From Acerihabitans sp047324305 (GTDB taxonomy: Bacteria > Pseudomonadota > Gammaproteobacteria > Enterobacterales > Enterobacteriaceae): a stretch of DNA of 64,000 nucleotides. Positions 34,677 through 42,449 of the stretch are shown here, piece after piece (the stretch's first letter is position 1; each line of letters begins with the position of its first letter). Below the pieces are notes generated by a model. That model did no database searches, was not told where the DNA came from, and saw only the letters and a list, made by a program, of their open reading frames with translations. Both the position numbers and the translations under genes were made by a program. The DNA lies in assembly GCF_047324305.1 (NCBI RefSeq), contig NZ_CP178740.1, positions 1-64,000 of the forward strand, in the 5' to 3' direction.

Positions 34677-35432
34677 ATGTGGAAGCGCCTGATATATTCC
34701 CTGATTATTATCGCGGGCGTTTTGCTGTTAACGGCATTCGGACTGGATCGCTGGATCAGTTGGAAAACCGCGCCTTATATCTATGAAGATCTGCAACTGC
34801 TGCCCCACCGCCAGGTGGGCGTGGTGCTGGGTACCGCCAAATACTACCGCGCCGGCGTCATTAACCAGTATTATCTCTATCGCATCCAGGGCGCGCTTAA
34901 CGTCTACAATAGCGGCAAGGCCAACTATCTGCTGCTAAGCGGCGACAACGCGCTGCAAAGCTATAACGAGCCGGTCACCATGCGCCGCGACCTGATTGCC
35001 CACGGCATGCCCGCCGGCGACATCGTGCTCGACTACGCCGGCTTTCGTACTCTTGATTCGATCATCCGCACGCGCAAGGTCTTCGACACCAACGATTTCA
35101 CCATTATCACCCAGCGCTTTCATTGCGAAAGGGCGCTGTTTATCGCCATGCGCATGGGTATCCAGGCCCAGTGTTTCGCCGTGCCCTCGCCCAAGAATAT
35201 GTTCTCGGTCCGGCTGCGGGAAATCGGCGCCCGCCTTGGCGCCCTGTCGGACTTGTACCTTATGAAACGCGAACCCCGCTTCCTGGGGCCGCAAATCCCC
35301 ATTCCCGCGCCGCACGAAATTCCCGAGGGCACCCAAGGCTACCCGGCGGTATCACCGGAGCAACTGCTTGAAACCCAGCCCAAACCCGAACCGAACAACG
35401 ATATCAGCGATCGTCTGCCGGATATGCGCTAA
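34677..35432 (+). CDS. sanA: SanA-type envelope permeability protein (DUF218/YdcF superfamily)
   Basis: The 251-residue protein has one N-terminal membrane helix (about 5-24) and a DUF218 domain: VGVVLGTAKYYRAGVINQYY, LLLSGDNALQSYNEPVTMR and the IITQRFHCERALFIAMRMGI motif near 143. SanA affects vancomycin permeability of the E. coli inner membrane; its biochemical activity is not known. The C-terminal tail is longer than in E. coli (239 residues), with a Pro/Glu-rich end. It lies near cdd as in E. coli. Confidence 0.93.
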   Translation: MWKRLIYSLIIIAGVLLLTAFGLDRWISWKTAPYIYEDLQLLPHRQVGVVLGTAKYYRAGVINQYYLYRIQGALNVYNSGKANYLLLSGDNALQSYNEPVTMRRDLIAHGMPAGDIVLDYAGFRTLDSIIRTRKVFDTNDFTIITQRFHCERALFIAMRMGIQAQCFAVPSPKNMFSVRLREIGARLGALSDLYLMKREPRFLGPQIPIPAPHEIPEGTQGYPAVSPEQLLETQPKPEPNNDISDRLPDMR

Positions 35433-35705
35433 CCGCACCAGACCCTACCTATTGGTGCGAAACGCACCTGACTGAGGGGTTGCCGCCCCGATAACGACCC
35501 GGTCCCTTGTCCTACCGCCGTAGGTTCCCGCCGGTAGGCCGATGGGTGGTTTAGCATTGAAAATGAACAAATAATCGCCAATATTCCTAAAATAAAGACC
35601 AATGGCACGGATACCTCATCAACCGGCTCGTAAACAGTCAACTCTCTGCTAGATTTTAAGATGAAAAATTCACAATCTAATTAACGTTCATCAGAGGAGA
35701 TTATA

Positions 35706-35939
35706 ATGATTAAAAATATAGTGGTTTCAGTGGTTTTCAGCTGCGCTTCGCTGTTTTTACTGACCGCCTGCTCATCCAATCAGGCGATAAAAACCACCGA
35801 CGGCAGGACCATCGTCACCGATGGTAAACCACAGATTGATGATGATACCGGCCTCGTTTCTTACAAAAACGCCGAGACCGGCAAAACTGAGCAGATTAAT
35901 CGCGATCAGGTTAAATCCATGGGCGAATTGGATAACTAA
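35706..35939 (+). CDS. YgdI/YgdR-family small lipoprotein
   Basis: The 77-residue protein has a type II signal ending LLTACS (lipidated C21), then a DUF903-type SH3-like fold: SNQAIKTTDGRTIVTDGKPQ, DDDTGLVSYKNAETGKTEQI and a final NRDQVKSMGEL. This is the usual YgdI/YgdR pattern. Serine at +2 of the lipobox cysteine predicts outer-membrane sorting. Function is unknown. A GAGGAG ribosome site precedes the ATG. It is an isolated gene with its own AT-rich upstream region (35560-35700). Confidence 0.9.
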   Translation: MIKNIVVSVVFSCASLFLLTACSSNQAIKTTDGRTIVTDGKPQIDDDTGLVSYKNAETGKTEQINRDQVKSMGELDN

Positions 35940-35951
35940 TAGCGGAGCCGG

Positions 35952-35973
35952 GGTTTATATCGCCTGGGGAGGG
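35952..35973 (+). repeat. dispersed repeat segment, copy 2
   Basis: GGTTTATATCGCCTGGGGAG nearly repeats 27786-27808 about 8 kb away. It is followed by GGTTTCGC, which also begins arm 1 of the inverted duplication. It lies just after the lipoprotein gene. Confidence 0.55.
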
Positions 35974-36093
35974 TTTCGCGCTCGCCAGCGAAACTCTCAC
36001 CGAGGGCCACAACAGCCCTTTTTGACAGCAAGCCCGGGCCGCCTTTGCCTTTTTATCATAAAATTCTGGTATTTCAGAACGACAATTCAACCG

Positions 36094-36546
36094 CTAAATG
36101 AACATTTCGGCAGGAATGTGAAAGCGCTCAGAGAGTGCTTTTATATGATGTACAGTCAATGCACGCCGTCCGTTCAGTATGTTGCTTACGTTGGATTTAG
36201 AACCTAATTCACTCTCAAGATCCGCCGCTTTGAGTCCAAGCTGATCCATAATCGTGCGCAAAACTGCAATTCCACCTGGTATCCCGTCAAGCGCTTTGTT
36301 TAATTCAGCGAACTCCGGCGCACTGCTCTCATATTCGGCGATTTTTGCCGCTAGCGGTTCAAACAACGGATTATCAAGCTCGTCGTGGTCGATCAGGTAC
36401 TCAATCAACTCCAGCGCCTGGTGGTATTCCGTTTCACTTTTGTTGCCCGTCATCAGGGGGATAATTTTCACGACGTTCCCAAATGCGGAAATTATGCCTT
36501 CGGCACTGGCGGCATTGAGGTGATTTTTACCATAGAGCGTAGTCAT
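36094..36546 (-). CDS. higA: HigA-type helix-turn-helix antitoxin
   Basis: The 150-residue protein has a long N-terminal part (YHQALELIEYLIDHDELDNP near 40-60) typical of the HigA subgroup with an extended N-terminus. The C-terminal XRE helix-turn-helix is in LKAADLESELGSKSNVSNIL then NGRRALTVHHIKALSERFHI (about 103-143). It neutralises HigB and represses the operon through the palindromes at 36877 and 36915. The gene follows the toxin gene with a 4-bp overlap, the inverse order typical of higBA. Confidence 0.9.
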   Translation of the reverse strand: MTTLYGKNHLNAASAEGIISAFGNVVKIIPLMTGNKSETEYHQALELIEYLIDHDELDNPLFEPLAAKIAEYESSAPEFAELNKALDGIPGGIAVLRTIMDQLGLKAADLESELGSKSNVSNILNGRRALTVHHIKALSERFHIPAEMFI

Positions 36547-36854
36547 TCTTTATGCTCCCGATAATATTTTGTCAATTTGTCATAGTCGGCATGACTGGCG
36601 ATATGCTTGATGAAAACCTTTTGCAATTGAAAATCGATAAACGCGATGATCCGTAGCGTATTTCCTGATACATCAATCACCCACCACTTCTCCCGATACT
36701 TAAAATTGTCTAGAGAAGATATCGCCTTTTTCATCGACTCCGGGCTGCTGAAACTGCCTTTTTCCAATGTCATTAGCAGATCAACAAGTGCAGTAGCGCT
36801 ATTGGGGAATTCCGCCCGCGCCTCGTTGAACGGCAGCCTGCTGATAACGTGCAA
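36543..36854 (-). CDS. higB: HigB-type mRNA interferase toxin
   Basis: The 103-residue RelE-superfamily protein is read from a TTG start: HVISRLPFNEARAEFPNSA, FSSPESMKKAISSLDNFKY, KWWVIDVSGNTLRIIAFIDF and KVFIKHIASHADYDKLTKYY. It aligns with E. coli HigB (YgjN), which cleaves ribosome-bound mRNA. The TTG at 36852-36854 is chosen because GGGAGG lies 8 nt upstream (36863-36868) and the family starts with MH-I. The frame also continues upstream to another TTG (36884), which lies within the operator. It is translationally coupled to higA. Confidence 0.88.
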   Translation of the reverse strand: MHVISRLPFNEARAEFPNSATALVDLLMTLEKGSFSSPESMKKAISSLDNFKYREKWWVIDVSGNTLRIIAFIDFQLQKVFIKHIASHADYDKLTKYYREHKE

Positions 36855-36876
36855 TCGTTTTGCCTCCCAGCATGAC

Positions 36877-36893
36877 GTTTTCAACTTGAAAAC
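36877..36893. promoter_or_regulatory. higBA operator 1
   Basis: GTTTTCAACTTGAAAAC is a perfect 8-bp inverted repeat around one base, just upstream of the higB ribosome site. It is likely bound by HigA, giving autorepression. Confidence 0.75.
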
Positions 36894-36914
36894 ATTCTAG
36901 TCTCTTCTCTGTAC

Positions 36915-36931
36915 GTTTTCAAGATGAAAAT
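36915..36931. promoter_or_regulatory. higBA operator 2
   Basis: GTTTTCAAGATGAAAAT repeats operator 1 with near-identical arms, 38 bp upstream. Extended flanks TAC..GTA add symmetry. Two operators at this spacing (about 3.6 turns) fit cooperative HigA binding. Confidence 0.7.
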
Positions 36932-36939
36932 ACGTAAGC

Positions 36940-36961
36940 GCGGGGCCATTGACAACCCCGC
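36940..36961 (-). terminator. weak hairpin after mglC
   Basis: GCGGGG / CCCCGC with a 10-nt loop, 18 bp after the mglC stop, without a T-run. It may end the mgl transcript before higBA, which is read in the same direction. Confidence 0.35.
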
Positions 36962-36978
36962 ACCTACGCCTGAGGCTG

Positions 36979-37989
36979 TTATTTCTTCTTCGCGTATTTC
37001 AGTGAATCCAGCGCCACCGCAAAGATAATAATCGCCCCTTTAATAATGTACTGCCAATAAGGATTTACGCCGATATAGGTCAGCCCATAGTTGATAACCG
37101 TAAAGATAATTACCCCGGTCACCACCCCCGCCACCGTGCCGACCCCGCCGGCGAACGATACCCCGCCCACCACGCAGGCCGCAATGGCGTCCAGCTCGTA
37201 CATAAAGCCCAGGTTATTGGTGGCGCTGCCGATACGCCCGGCTTCCAGCATACCGCCGAAGGCATAGAACACCCCGGACAGGGCATAAATCATAATCAGG
37301 TTCAGCGGCACGTTGACGCCGGAAACCTTGGCCGCTTCCGGATTGCCGCCGATGGCGAAGATATTTTTACCGAAGCGGGTCTTGGTCCAGATCACCCAGA
37401 CAAACAGAATGGCAAACACCGCGTAAAACGTAATATAGGAAAGCTTAAAATCGCCGAAGCGCAGGAACCCTTGGGTAAAGGTGGAAAAATGGGAATCAAA
37501 GCCGGCGATGGGCGAGGCGCCGACAATATCGTAATACAGCGAGTTGACGCCATACACGATGATCATAGTACCCAGAGTGGTAATAAAAGGCGTCACATTA
37601 AGATAAGCAATCACCACGCCGTTAATCAGGCCGATAAAAGCGCCGATCACGCATACCGTCAGGATAACCACCGGGATCGGCAGGGTTTGCATATCCGGAA
37701 AGACTTTATTGACGTTTTCCATTGATTGCAGCAGGGTCGCCGAGACCACCGCCGCCAGCCCCACCTGGCGCCCGGCCGACAGGTCGGTGCCCTGGGTAAC
37801 AATCAACCCCGCCACGCCGAGCGCGATAATAATACGCACCGATGATTGGGTCAGGATATTACTTAAGTTTATCAGGCTTAAAAAAGTCGGATCCTGAAAA
37901 ATGATAATAGCCAGCAGTACCAATAACACCACATAAATGCCGCCCTCTTTTAAATAAGTGAGCATGCTTTTCTTATTCAACACATTCAT
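36979..37989 (-). CDS. mglC: galactose/methyl-galactoside ABC transporter permease
   Basis: The 336-residue inner-membrane permease forms the channel of the Mgl importer with MglA and MglB. About ten membrane segments are visible. The family motif LAVGGNPEAAKVSGV appears as IFAIGGNPEAAKVSGVNVPL near 213-232, the EAA-like coupling loop with the ATPase. It begins MNVLNKKSMLTYLKEGGIY, as in E. coli MglC (same length). It lies 18 bp after mglA and is the last gene of mglBAC. Confidence 0.97.
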   Translation of the reverse strand: MNVLNKKSMLTYLKEGGIYVVLLVLLAIIIFQDPTFLSLINLSNILTQSSVRIIIALGVAGLIVTQGTDLSAGRQVGLAAVVSATLLQSMENVNKVFPDMQTLPIPVVILTVCVIGAFIGLINGVVIAYLNVTPFITTLGTMIIVYGVNSLYYDIVGASPIAGFDSHFSTFTQGFLRFGDFKLSYITFYAVFAILFVWVIWTKTRFGKNIFAIGGNPEAAKVSGVNVPLNLIMIYALSGVFYAFGGMLEAGRIGSATNNLGFMYELDAIAACVVGGVSFAGGVGTVAGVVTGVIIFTVINYGLTYIGVNPYWQYIIKGAIIIFAVALDSLKYAKKK

Positions 37990-38007
37990 AATAAGAACCC
38001 TATAAAA

Positions 38008-39528
38008 TTAAAGATGCACGGAAGCAAGACGTAAAATTTCGTTTTGCGAAGTTTGTTTCGTTTCCACAATCCCCGCCATCAGACCGTTACTCATTACCAG
38101 TATCCGGTCGGTGATCCCCAGGAGTTCCGGCATCTCGGACGAAATAATAATAATGCCCTTACCGCGTTTCGCCAGCTCGGTAATTAATTGATAAATTTCA
38201 AATTTAGCCCCGACATCAATCCCGCGCGTCGGTTCGTCCAGCAGCAGGATTTCCGGTTGGGTCAATAACCAGCGGCCGATAATCACTTTTTGCTGGTTGC
38301 CGCCCGACAACGAACCGATATTGGTCTGATGGCCCGGCGTTTTTACCCGCATGGAATCGATAACCCATTGGATATCGCTTTTCATGCGCGAATTATCCAG
38401 CAGCCCGATTTTGTTTTTATAATTGCGGATATTGGAAATCAGCGAATTAAAGCCGACATCCAGATAGGCGTAGATACCGGTGGCCCGCCGCTCCTCGGTC
38501 ACCAGGGCAAAACCGTTGTTGATCGCCTCGTTGGCGCTGTTGTTTTTGATGGCCTTGCCATGCAGGATGATGGTGCCGGTCACTTTTTCGCGAATGCCGA
38601 ACAGGGTTTCGACAATATCGGTGCGCCGGGCGCCCACCAGGCCCGCGATGCCGAGAATCTCCCCTTTGCGCAAGTCGAAGGAGATATTGCGGATCGACGG
38701 CTGGCGCAGCGAGGTCAGGTTTTTCACCTCCAGGATCACCTCGCCCGGTTCGCCTTCGCGCGTGGGGAAGCGCTGGCTGAGCGAACGCCCCACCATCATG
38801 GAGATAATCTTGTCCATGGTCAGGCCTTCCACCTGTTGGGTGGCAATCCACTGGCCGTCGCGCAGGATGGTGATTTCATCGCACAGCTGGAAAATTTCCT
38901 CCAGCTTATGGGAAATATAAACAATGCCGCACCCGCGCGCCTTGAGCTTGCGGATAATACTGAACAGATGATTGACCTCGCGTTCGGTCAACGACGAGGT
39001 CGGTTCATCCATGATGACGATTTTGGCATTATAGGAAAACGCCTTGGCAATCTCGATCATCTGCATTTGCGACACTGACAGGGTGGCCACTTTATCATAG
39101 GGATCGATATTAATGTCCAACTCGTCAAATATGGCCTTGGTGTCGGCGTACATCTTTTTGTGATCGACAAACAGGCCTTTGCGCGGATAACGCCCAAGCC
39201 ACATATTGTCCATGACGGTACGCTGTAATACCAGGTTCAGTTCCTGATGCACCATGGAAACGCCATGTTCCAGCGCCTCTTTGGAACTTTTGAAATCGAT
39301 TTCCTTTCCCTGGAAAATAATACTACCGGAATCTTTTTTATAAATGCCGAACAGGCACTTCAATAACGTGGATTTACCCGCGCCGTTTTCGCCCATCAAG
39401 GCATGGACGGAGTGGGAGTGCACCTTGAGGTTCACATTATCCAATGCTTTGACGCCAGGAAATGATTTACTGATGTTGTTCATTTCCAGCAGCCATTCGC
39501 CTGGCTGTTCGGTCGTAATATCGGCCAT
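38008..39528 (-). CDS. mglA: galactose/methyl-galactoside ABC transporter ATPase
   Basis: The 506-residue tandem ATPase energises galactose uptake. The first cassette has Walker A GENGAGKSTLLKCLFG (about 45-60), signature LSVSQMQMIEIAKA and Walker B IVIMDEPTSSL. The second has a degenerate Walker A, GLVGARRTDIVETLFG (about 299-314), but an intact signature LSGGNQQKVIIGRWL and ILLLDEPTRGIDVGA. This asymmetry is normal for sugar importers of the RbsA/MglA type. It is separated from mglB by 70 bp containing a terminator-like hairpin. Confidence 0.97.
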   Translation of the reverse strand: MADITTEQPGEWLLEMNNISKSFPGVKALDNVNLKVHSHSVHALMGENGAGKSTLLKCLFGIYKKDSGSIIFQGKEIDFKSSKEALEHGVSMVHQELNLVLQRTVMDNMWLGRYPRKGLFVDHKKMYADTKAIFDELDINIDPYDKVATLSVSQMQMIEIAKAFSYNAKIVIMDEPTSSLTEREVNHLFSIIRKLKARGCGIVYISHKLEEIFQLCDEITILRDGQWIATQQVEGLTMDKIISMMVGRSLSQRFPTREGEPGEVILEVKNLTSLRQPSIRNISFDLRKGEILGIAGLVGARRTDIVETLFGIREKVTGTIILHGKAIKNNSANEAINNGFALVTEERRATGIYAYLDVGFNSLISNIRNYKNKIGLLDNSRMKSDIQWVIDSMRVKTPGHQTNIGSLSGGNQQKVIIGRWLLTQPEILLLDEPTRGIDVGAKFEIYQLITELAKRGKGIIIISSEMPELLGITDRILVMSNGLMAGIVETKQTSQNEILRLASVHL

Positions 39529-39554
39529 AGTTATACCCGGCTAGGATAAGACAG

Positions 39555-39590
39555 AAAAATCCCCCCTCGGGCGTCAGGCCCAATGGGGGG
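39555..39590 (-). terminator. terminator-like hairpin between mglB and mglA
   Basis: On the minus strand a G/C-rich stem (CCCCCC..TTGGGC pairing with GCCCGA.GGGGGG) is followed at once by ATTTTT. It starts 8 nt after the mglB stop. It probably lets only part of the transcripts continue into mglAC and protects the mglB 3' end, explaining excess binding protein. In E. coli, repeats in this gap have a similar role. Confidence 0.75.
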
Positions 39591-39598
39591 AGTGGGGA

Positions 39599-40600
39599 TT
39601 ATTTCTTAATAAACTGCGTTAAATTATCTTTATCGACGCCGACATAGGGGATGCGGACGACTTTATTATCCAGTTTCCAGTTGGTGCCTTCCGCCGCCGG
39701 TTTGCCGTCGGCCAGGTTTTTCGCCAGGTCGAAGGTGGCCTTGGCCTGGTTGTCGGCATCGTTCAGCACGGTGCCGGCCATAGCGCCGGATTTAACCATC
39801 GCCAGCGCTTCAGGCAGGGCATCGACGCCGAATACCGGAATGGCCGATTTATTGTGGGCTTTCAGCGCTTCCACCGCGCCCATGGCCATGGCGTCGTTAT
39901 TGGCGATCACCACTTCAATCTTGTTGGCGTTCGGACCCGACATCCAGGCATCGGTTTTATCCTTGGCCTGGGCGGTATCCCACATGGCGGTATCCAGCTG
40001 CAGCTGCTGTACCTTGATCTTTTCCTGGTCGGTCAGGGTCTTGACCACATAGGCGGTGCGCGCTTCGGCATCGGGATGTCCCGGCTCGCCTTTAAGCAGT
40101 ACATATTGGATCACGCCGTCTTTATTCAAATCCCATTCCGGATGCGCCTTCCAGTGCTTGGCGATAAGCTCGCCCTGGATAATGCCCGACTGCTTGGATT
40201 CGGTACCGACGTAATAGGCCTTGTCATAGCTGTCCAGGTCTTTACGGCTGGGTTCTTTGTTGTAAAACACCACGGGAATATTGGCGCCGCGCGCTTTTTC
40301 GATAATCACCGGCGCGGCGGCGGGGTCGACCAGGTTAATCGCCAGGGCCTTGACGCCCTTGGCAATCAATACGTCCACCTGGTCGTTTTGTTTTGACTGG
40401 TCATTTTGCGAGTCATTCATCAGCAGTTGCACGCCTTTGGCTTCTTTGGCGTCTTTTTCTATTGCCTTGCGCACCACCGACATGAAGTTATCGTCATATT
40501 TATAAATAGTTACCCCAATGCGGGTATCGGCGGCATGAGCGGCGACGGACAGCAACAGGCCGGTTGCCAGAGCGGTAAGGGTTAATGCCTTCTTATTCAT
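39599..40600 (-). CDS. mglB: periplasmic D-galactose/D-glucose-binding protein
   Basis: The 333-residue protein has a Sec signal peptide ending SVAAHA (23 residues), then the mature protein starting ADTRIGVTIYKYDDNFM. The sugar-binding residues of the E. coli protein (Asp14, Asn91, His152, Asp154, Asn211, Asp236) have clear counterparts in KYDDNFM, LAINLVDP, GHPDAEAR, NNDAMAMG and GVDALPEA. DLNKDGVIQYV is the calcium-binding loop. It delivers galactose or glucose to MglAC and to the Trg chemoreceptor. It is the first gene of mglBAC, with its promoter at about 40720-40790. Confidence 0.98.
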   Translation of the reverse strand: MNKKALTLTALATGLLLSVAAHAADTRIGVTIYKYDDNFMSVVRKAIEKDAKEAKGVQLLMNDSQNDQSKQNDQVDVLIAKGVKALAINLVDPAAAPVIIEKARGANIPVVFYNKEPSRKDLDSYDKAYYVGTESKQSGIIQGELIAKHWKAHPEWDLNKDGVIQYVLLKGEPGHPDAEARTAYVVKTLTDQEKIKVQQLQLDTAMWDTAQAKDKTDAWMSGPNANKIEVVIANNDAMAMGAVEALKAHNKSAIPVFGVDALPEALAMVKSGAMAGTVLNDADNQAKATFDLAKNLADGKPAAEGTNWKLDNKVVRIPYVGVDKDNLTQFIKK

Positions 40601-40681
40601 TAGTTTCTCCGGAAATAGGTAGGTTTACTCAAAGGCAGACAAATTCCTTCCGTGGTTTTACCGACATCCCTGTACGAAAAG

Positions 40682-40715
40682 CCCTCGCGATGTTGACCTG
40701 ATAGCATCGTGAGGG
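40682..40715 (-). promoter_or_regulatory. hairpin in the mglB leader
   Basis: CCCTCACGATG and CATCGCGAGGG (10 of 11 pair, one G-T) with a 12-nt loop, followed on the minus strand by CTTTTC. It lies at +6 to +39 of the inferred mgl transcript, so it could act as a weak attenuator or 5' stabiliser. Confidence 0.5.
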
Positions 40716-40727
40716 AATAACACCATT

Positions 40728-40733
40728 AGCATA
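40728..40733 (-). promoter_or_regulatory. mglBAC promoter -10
   Basis: TATGCT on the minus strand predicts a start at about 40721. It is placed by the CRP site, whose centre falls at exactly -41.5 from this start, the class II position. Confidence 0.6.
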
Positions 40734-40750
40734 GAGGGATCAATGTTAAG

Positions 40751-40774
40751 AAACTGTGAATATTCTCACAGTTT
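40751..40774. promoter_or_regulatory. CRP site of the mglBAC promoter
   Basis: A 24-bp near-perfect palindrome with the ideal core TGTGA-N6-TCACA (arms AAACTGTGA and TCACAGTTT). It sits just downstream of galS and could also form a hairpin at the end of the galS transcript. CRP activation of mgl is established in E. coli. Confidence 0.9.
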
Positions 40775-40788
40775 GGAAGCGGTTACAT
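40773..40788. promoter_or_regulatory. GalS/GalR operator of mglBAC
   Basis: TTGGAAGCGGTTACAT fits the GalR/GalS consensus GTGNAANCGNTTNCAC at the core and most arm positions. Its centre is 18 bp upstream of the CRP centre (about -59.5). It overlaps the last codons of galS. Confidence 0.75.
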
Positions 40789-41823
40789 CTCATCTTCTGA
40801 TGACGACGCGATCGCCGCCACGTTTTTCCAGGGCGCCACGGAATGGCGGCGCACCAGCGTCGGCATAAACAGGTGCGTTTGCTTCTCGTCGATGCGCCCC
40901 GCCGTGCCCAGCAGCGCCAGCTCGGTAGCGGCGACCGCCATGGCGAAGATGGGGTAGCGCACCGTGGTAAGATTGGGGCTGGTATAGCGGGAGATGGGAA
41001 TATCGTCGAACCCCACCACCGAAAATTGCGTCGGCACCGCGATACCGTTTTCTTTCAGCGTCGCCAGGGCCCCCACCGCCATGCCGTCGTTATAGACAAA
41101 CACCGCCGTCAGCTGCTGGTTGCGCCCCAGCAGCTCCACCATCGCCTCCTCGCCGCCCTGCAGGTCCGGCGAGCTGAACGCCTGCCAGCTTTGCGGCGGC
41201 GCGATCCCCTCCTCCGCCATGGCCTGCAGGTAGCCCTGGCGCCGCTGCCGCTCATCCTCGATGGGATGGTTGGAACCGATATAGCCAATCTGCCGGTGCC
41301 CCTGCTTGAGCAGGGTACGGGTGGCCATCAGGGCGCCGCTGACGTTGTCCAGCCCCACGCAGCGGTGCTCGAAGCCCGGCAGGATGCGGTTAATCAACAC
41401 CATGCCCGGCTCGCGCACCATAAAGGGGATCATCTCTTCGTCGGACAGGATCTTGGCGTGGACCACCAGCGCGCTGCAGCGCTGGCGGATCAGCACTTCA
41501 ATGGCATGGCGCTCTTTATCCGCCTGGTGGTAGCTGTTGTTGATCAGGACGTTTTTTTTATGCCGCTGCGCCACGGTGTCCACCGCTTTCACCAGCGCGC
41601 CGAAAAACGGATCGGATACGTCCATAACCACCACGCCGATGGTGTCGCTGATTTGCGTGGCCAGCGCCTGCGCATTGGCGTTAGGCCGGTAACCCAGTTC
41701 CTTGACCGCTTTCATCACCTTGTCGCGCGCTTCCTTGCTGGCGATAGCGCTATCGTTTAATACCCGTGACACCGTTGCCACCGATACCCCGGCCAACCGC
41801 GCCACATCACGAATAGTGATCAT
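40783..41823 (-). CDS. galS: GalS, LacI-family repressor of the mgl regulon
   Basis: The 346-residue protein, the same length as E. coli GalS, has an N-terminal helix-turn-helix, ITIRDVARLAGVSVATVSRV (2-21), and a hinge helix at NANAQALATQ. A periplasmic-binding-protein-like effector domain for galactose follows, with GVVVMDVSDPFFGALVKAVD and VVGFDDIPISRYTSP. The ATG at 41823 is preferred because of AGGGGA upstream and family length; the frame is open 37 codons further upstream through the promoter. It represses mglBAC and itself until galactose or fucose binds. It lies 182 bp upstream of mglB in the same direction. Confidence 0.96.
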   Translation of the reverse strand: MITIRDVARLAGVSVATVSRVLNDSAIASKEARDKVMKAVKELGYRPNANAQALATQISDTIGVVVMDVSDPFFGALVKAVDTVAQRHKKNVLINNSYHQADKERHAIEVLIRQRCSALVVHAKILSDEEMIPFMVREPGMVLINRILPGFEHRCVGLDNVSGALMATRTLLKQGHRQIGYIGSNHPIEDERQRRQGYLQAMAEEGIAPPQSWQAFSSPDLQGGEEAMVELLGRNQQLTAVFVYNDGMAVGALATLKENGIAVPTQFSVVGFDDIPISRYTSPNLTTVRYPIFAMAVAATELALLGTAGRIDEKQTHLFMPTLVRRHSVAPWKNVAAIASSSEDEM

Positions 41824-41942
41824 CTCATCCCCTGTTAATGGTGCTTTTCGCCCAGGTATTCTCGACCAAACCGGCGGACATTGATGGTTTATGCCCTCCT
41901 GACGCTCCTGATTGTCATAACACTTATGAAACATAAAGCGCT

Positions 41943-41958
41943 ATCCTAACCGGTTTAA
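41943..41958 (-). promoter_or_regulatory. galS promoter -10 with overlapping operator
   Basis: TAGGAT (41943-41948, minus strand) would give a start near 41936, placing the CRP site at -41.5. TAACCGGTTTA (41947-41957) overlapping it resembles a GalR/GalS half-palindrome, so GalS could block RNA polymerase here. Confidence 0.45.
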
Positions 41959-41969
41959 TCGCAACACAG

Positions 41970-41985
41970 CGTGAATCAGGTCACA
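41970..41985. promoter_or_regulatory. CRP site of galS
   Basis: CGTGA-ATCAGG-TCACA matches the core CRP consensus at 9 of 10 positions. The spacing to the upstream operator (19 bp centre to centre) copies the mgl promoter layout. Confidence 0.65.
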
Positions 41986-41988
41986 GGA

Positions 41989-42004
41989 CCGGAACCGTTT
42001 ACAT
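41989..42004. promoter_or_regulatory. GalS operator upstream of galS
   Basis: CCGGAACCGTTTACAT matches the GalR/GalS consensus core GNAANCGNTTNCA. It suggests autoregulation. Confidence 0.65.
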
Positions 42005-42143
42005 ACATTATTGGCATTTTATCTGCCAGGCGCTTTTGCACGCATTTGCCGGAGGGGAAGGATCGGTGGGGGGATACTTGGTGGATGTTGTAACTATTTA
42101 GGGGCTTTTTTTTGTTATTTCACCCTATCCTATCACGAAATAC

Positions 42144-42440
42144 TTAATCATCGCGGCGGCGGCGGTGTTTTTTCGCCCGGGAGTAAAATGACAGCGACCA
42201 GGCGCTGACCACCGAAACCAGCACAAAGGAGGCATTGATAAGCAGCACTATGTAGCAGGCGGCGGCCGGGCTGGATGCGTCGATACGGCTGAAAACCGTC
42301 GCCGCGGCGGCAAGCGTGCCCGCCAGGCTGAGGATGATATACAAAAACGCCTTATTCCACGCCAGGTGCGCGTAACCGCTGGCCAGCAACGCCAGGATAA
42401 ACAGGTTATACAGCCAGGGGGCGGACGCGTCGGATAGCAT
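42144..42440 (-). CDS. small membrane protein at the end of the eptA-pmrAB operon
   Basis: I do not recognise a family for this 98-residue protein. Three membrane segments are predicted (about 10-26 FILALLASGYAHL, 31-48 FLYIILSLAGTLAAAATV, 58-80 AACYIVLLINASFVLVSVVSAW), followed by a strongly basic cytoplasmic tail (SRAKKHRRRR). It starts 9 bp after the pmrB stop and is read in the same direction, so it is probably the fourth gene of that operon. A role in lipid A modification or signalling is only a contextual guess. Confidence 0.7.
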   Translation of the reverse strand: MLSDASAPWLYNLFILALLASGYAHLAWNKAFLYIILSLAGTLAAAATVFSRIDASSPAAACYIVLLINASFVLVSVVSAWSLSFYSRAKKHRRRRDD

Positions 42441-42449
42441 GGCGGTCTC

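Noticed and set aside
40843..41760. 305-codon plus-strand frame opposite galS
   Set aside because: galS is unmistakable on the other strand and the antisense product is low complexity.
41824..41934. 37-residue N-terminal extension of GalS
   Set aside because: Runs through the inferred promoter leader; GalS family length and ribosome site support the ATG at 41823.
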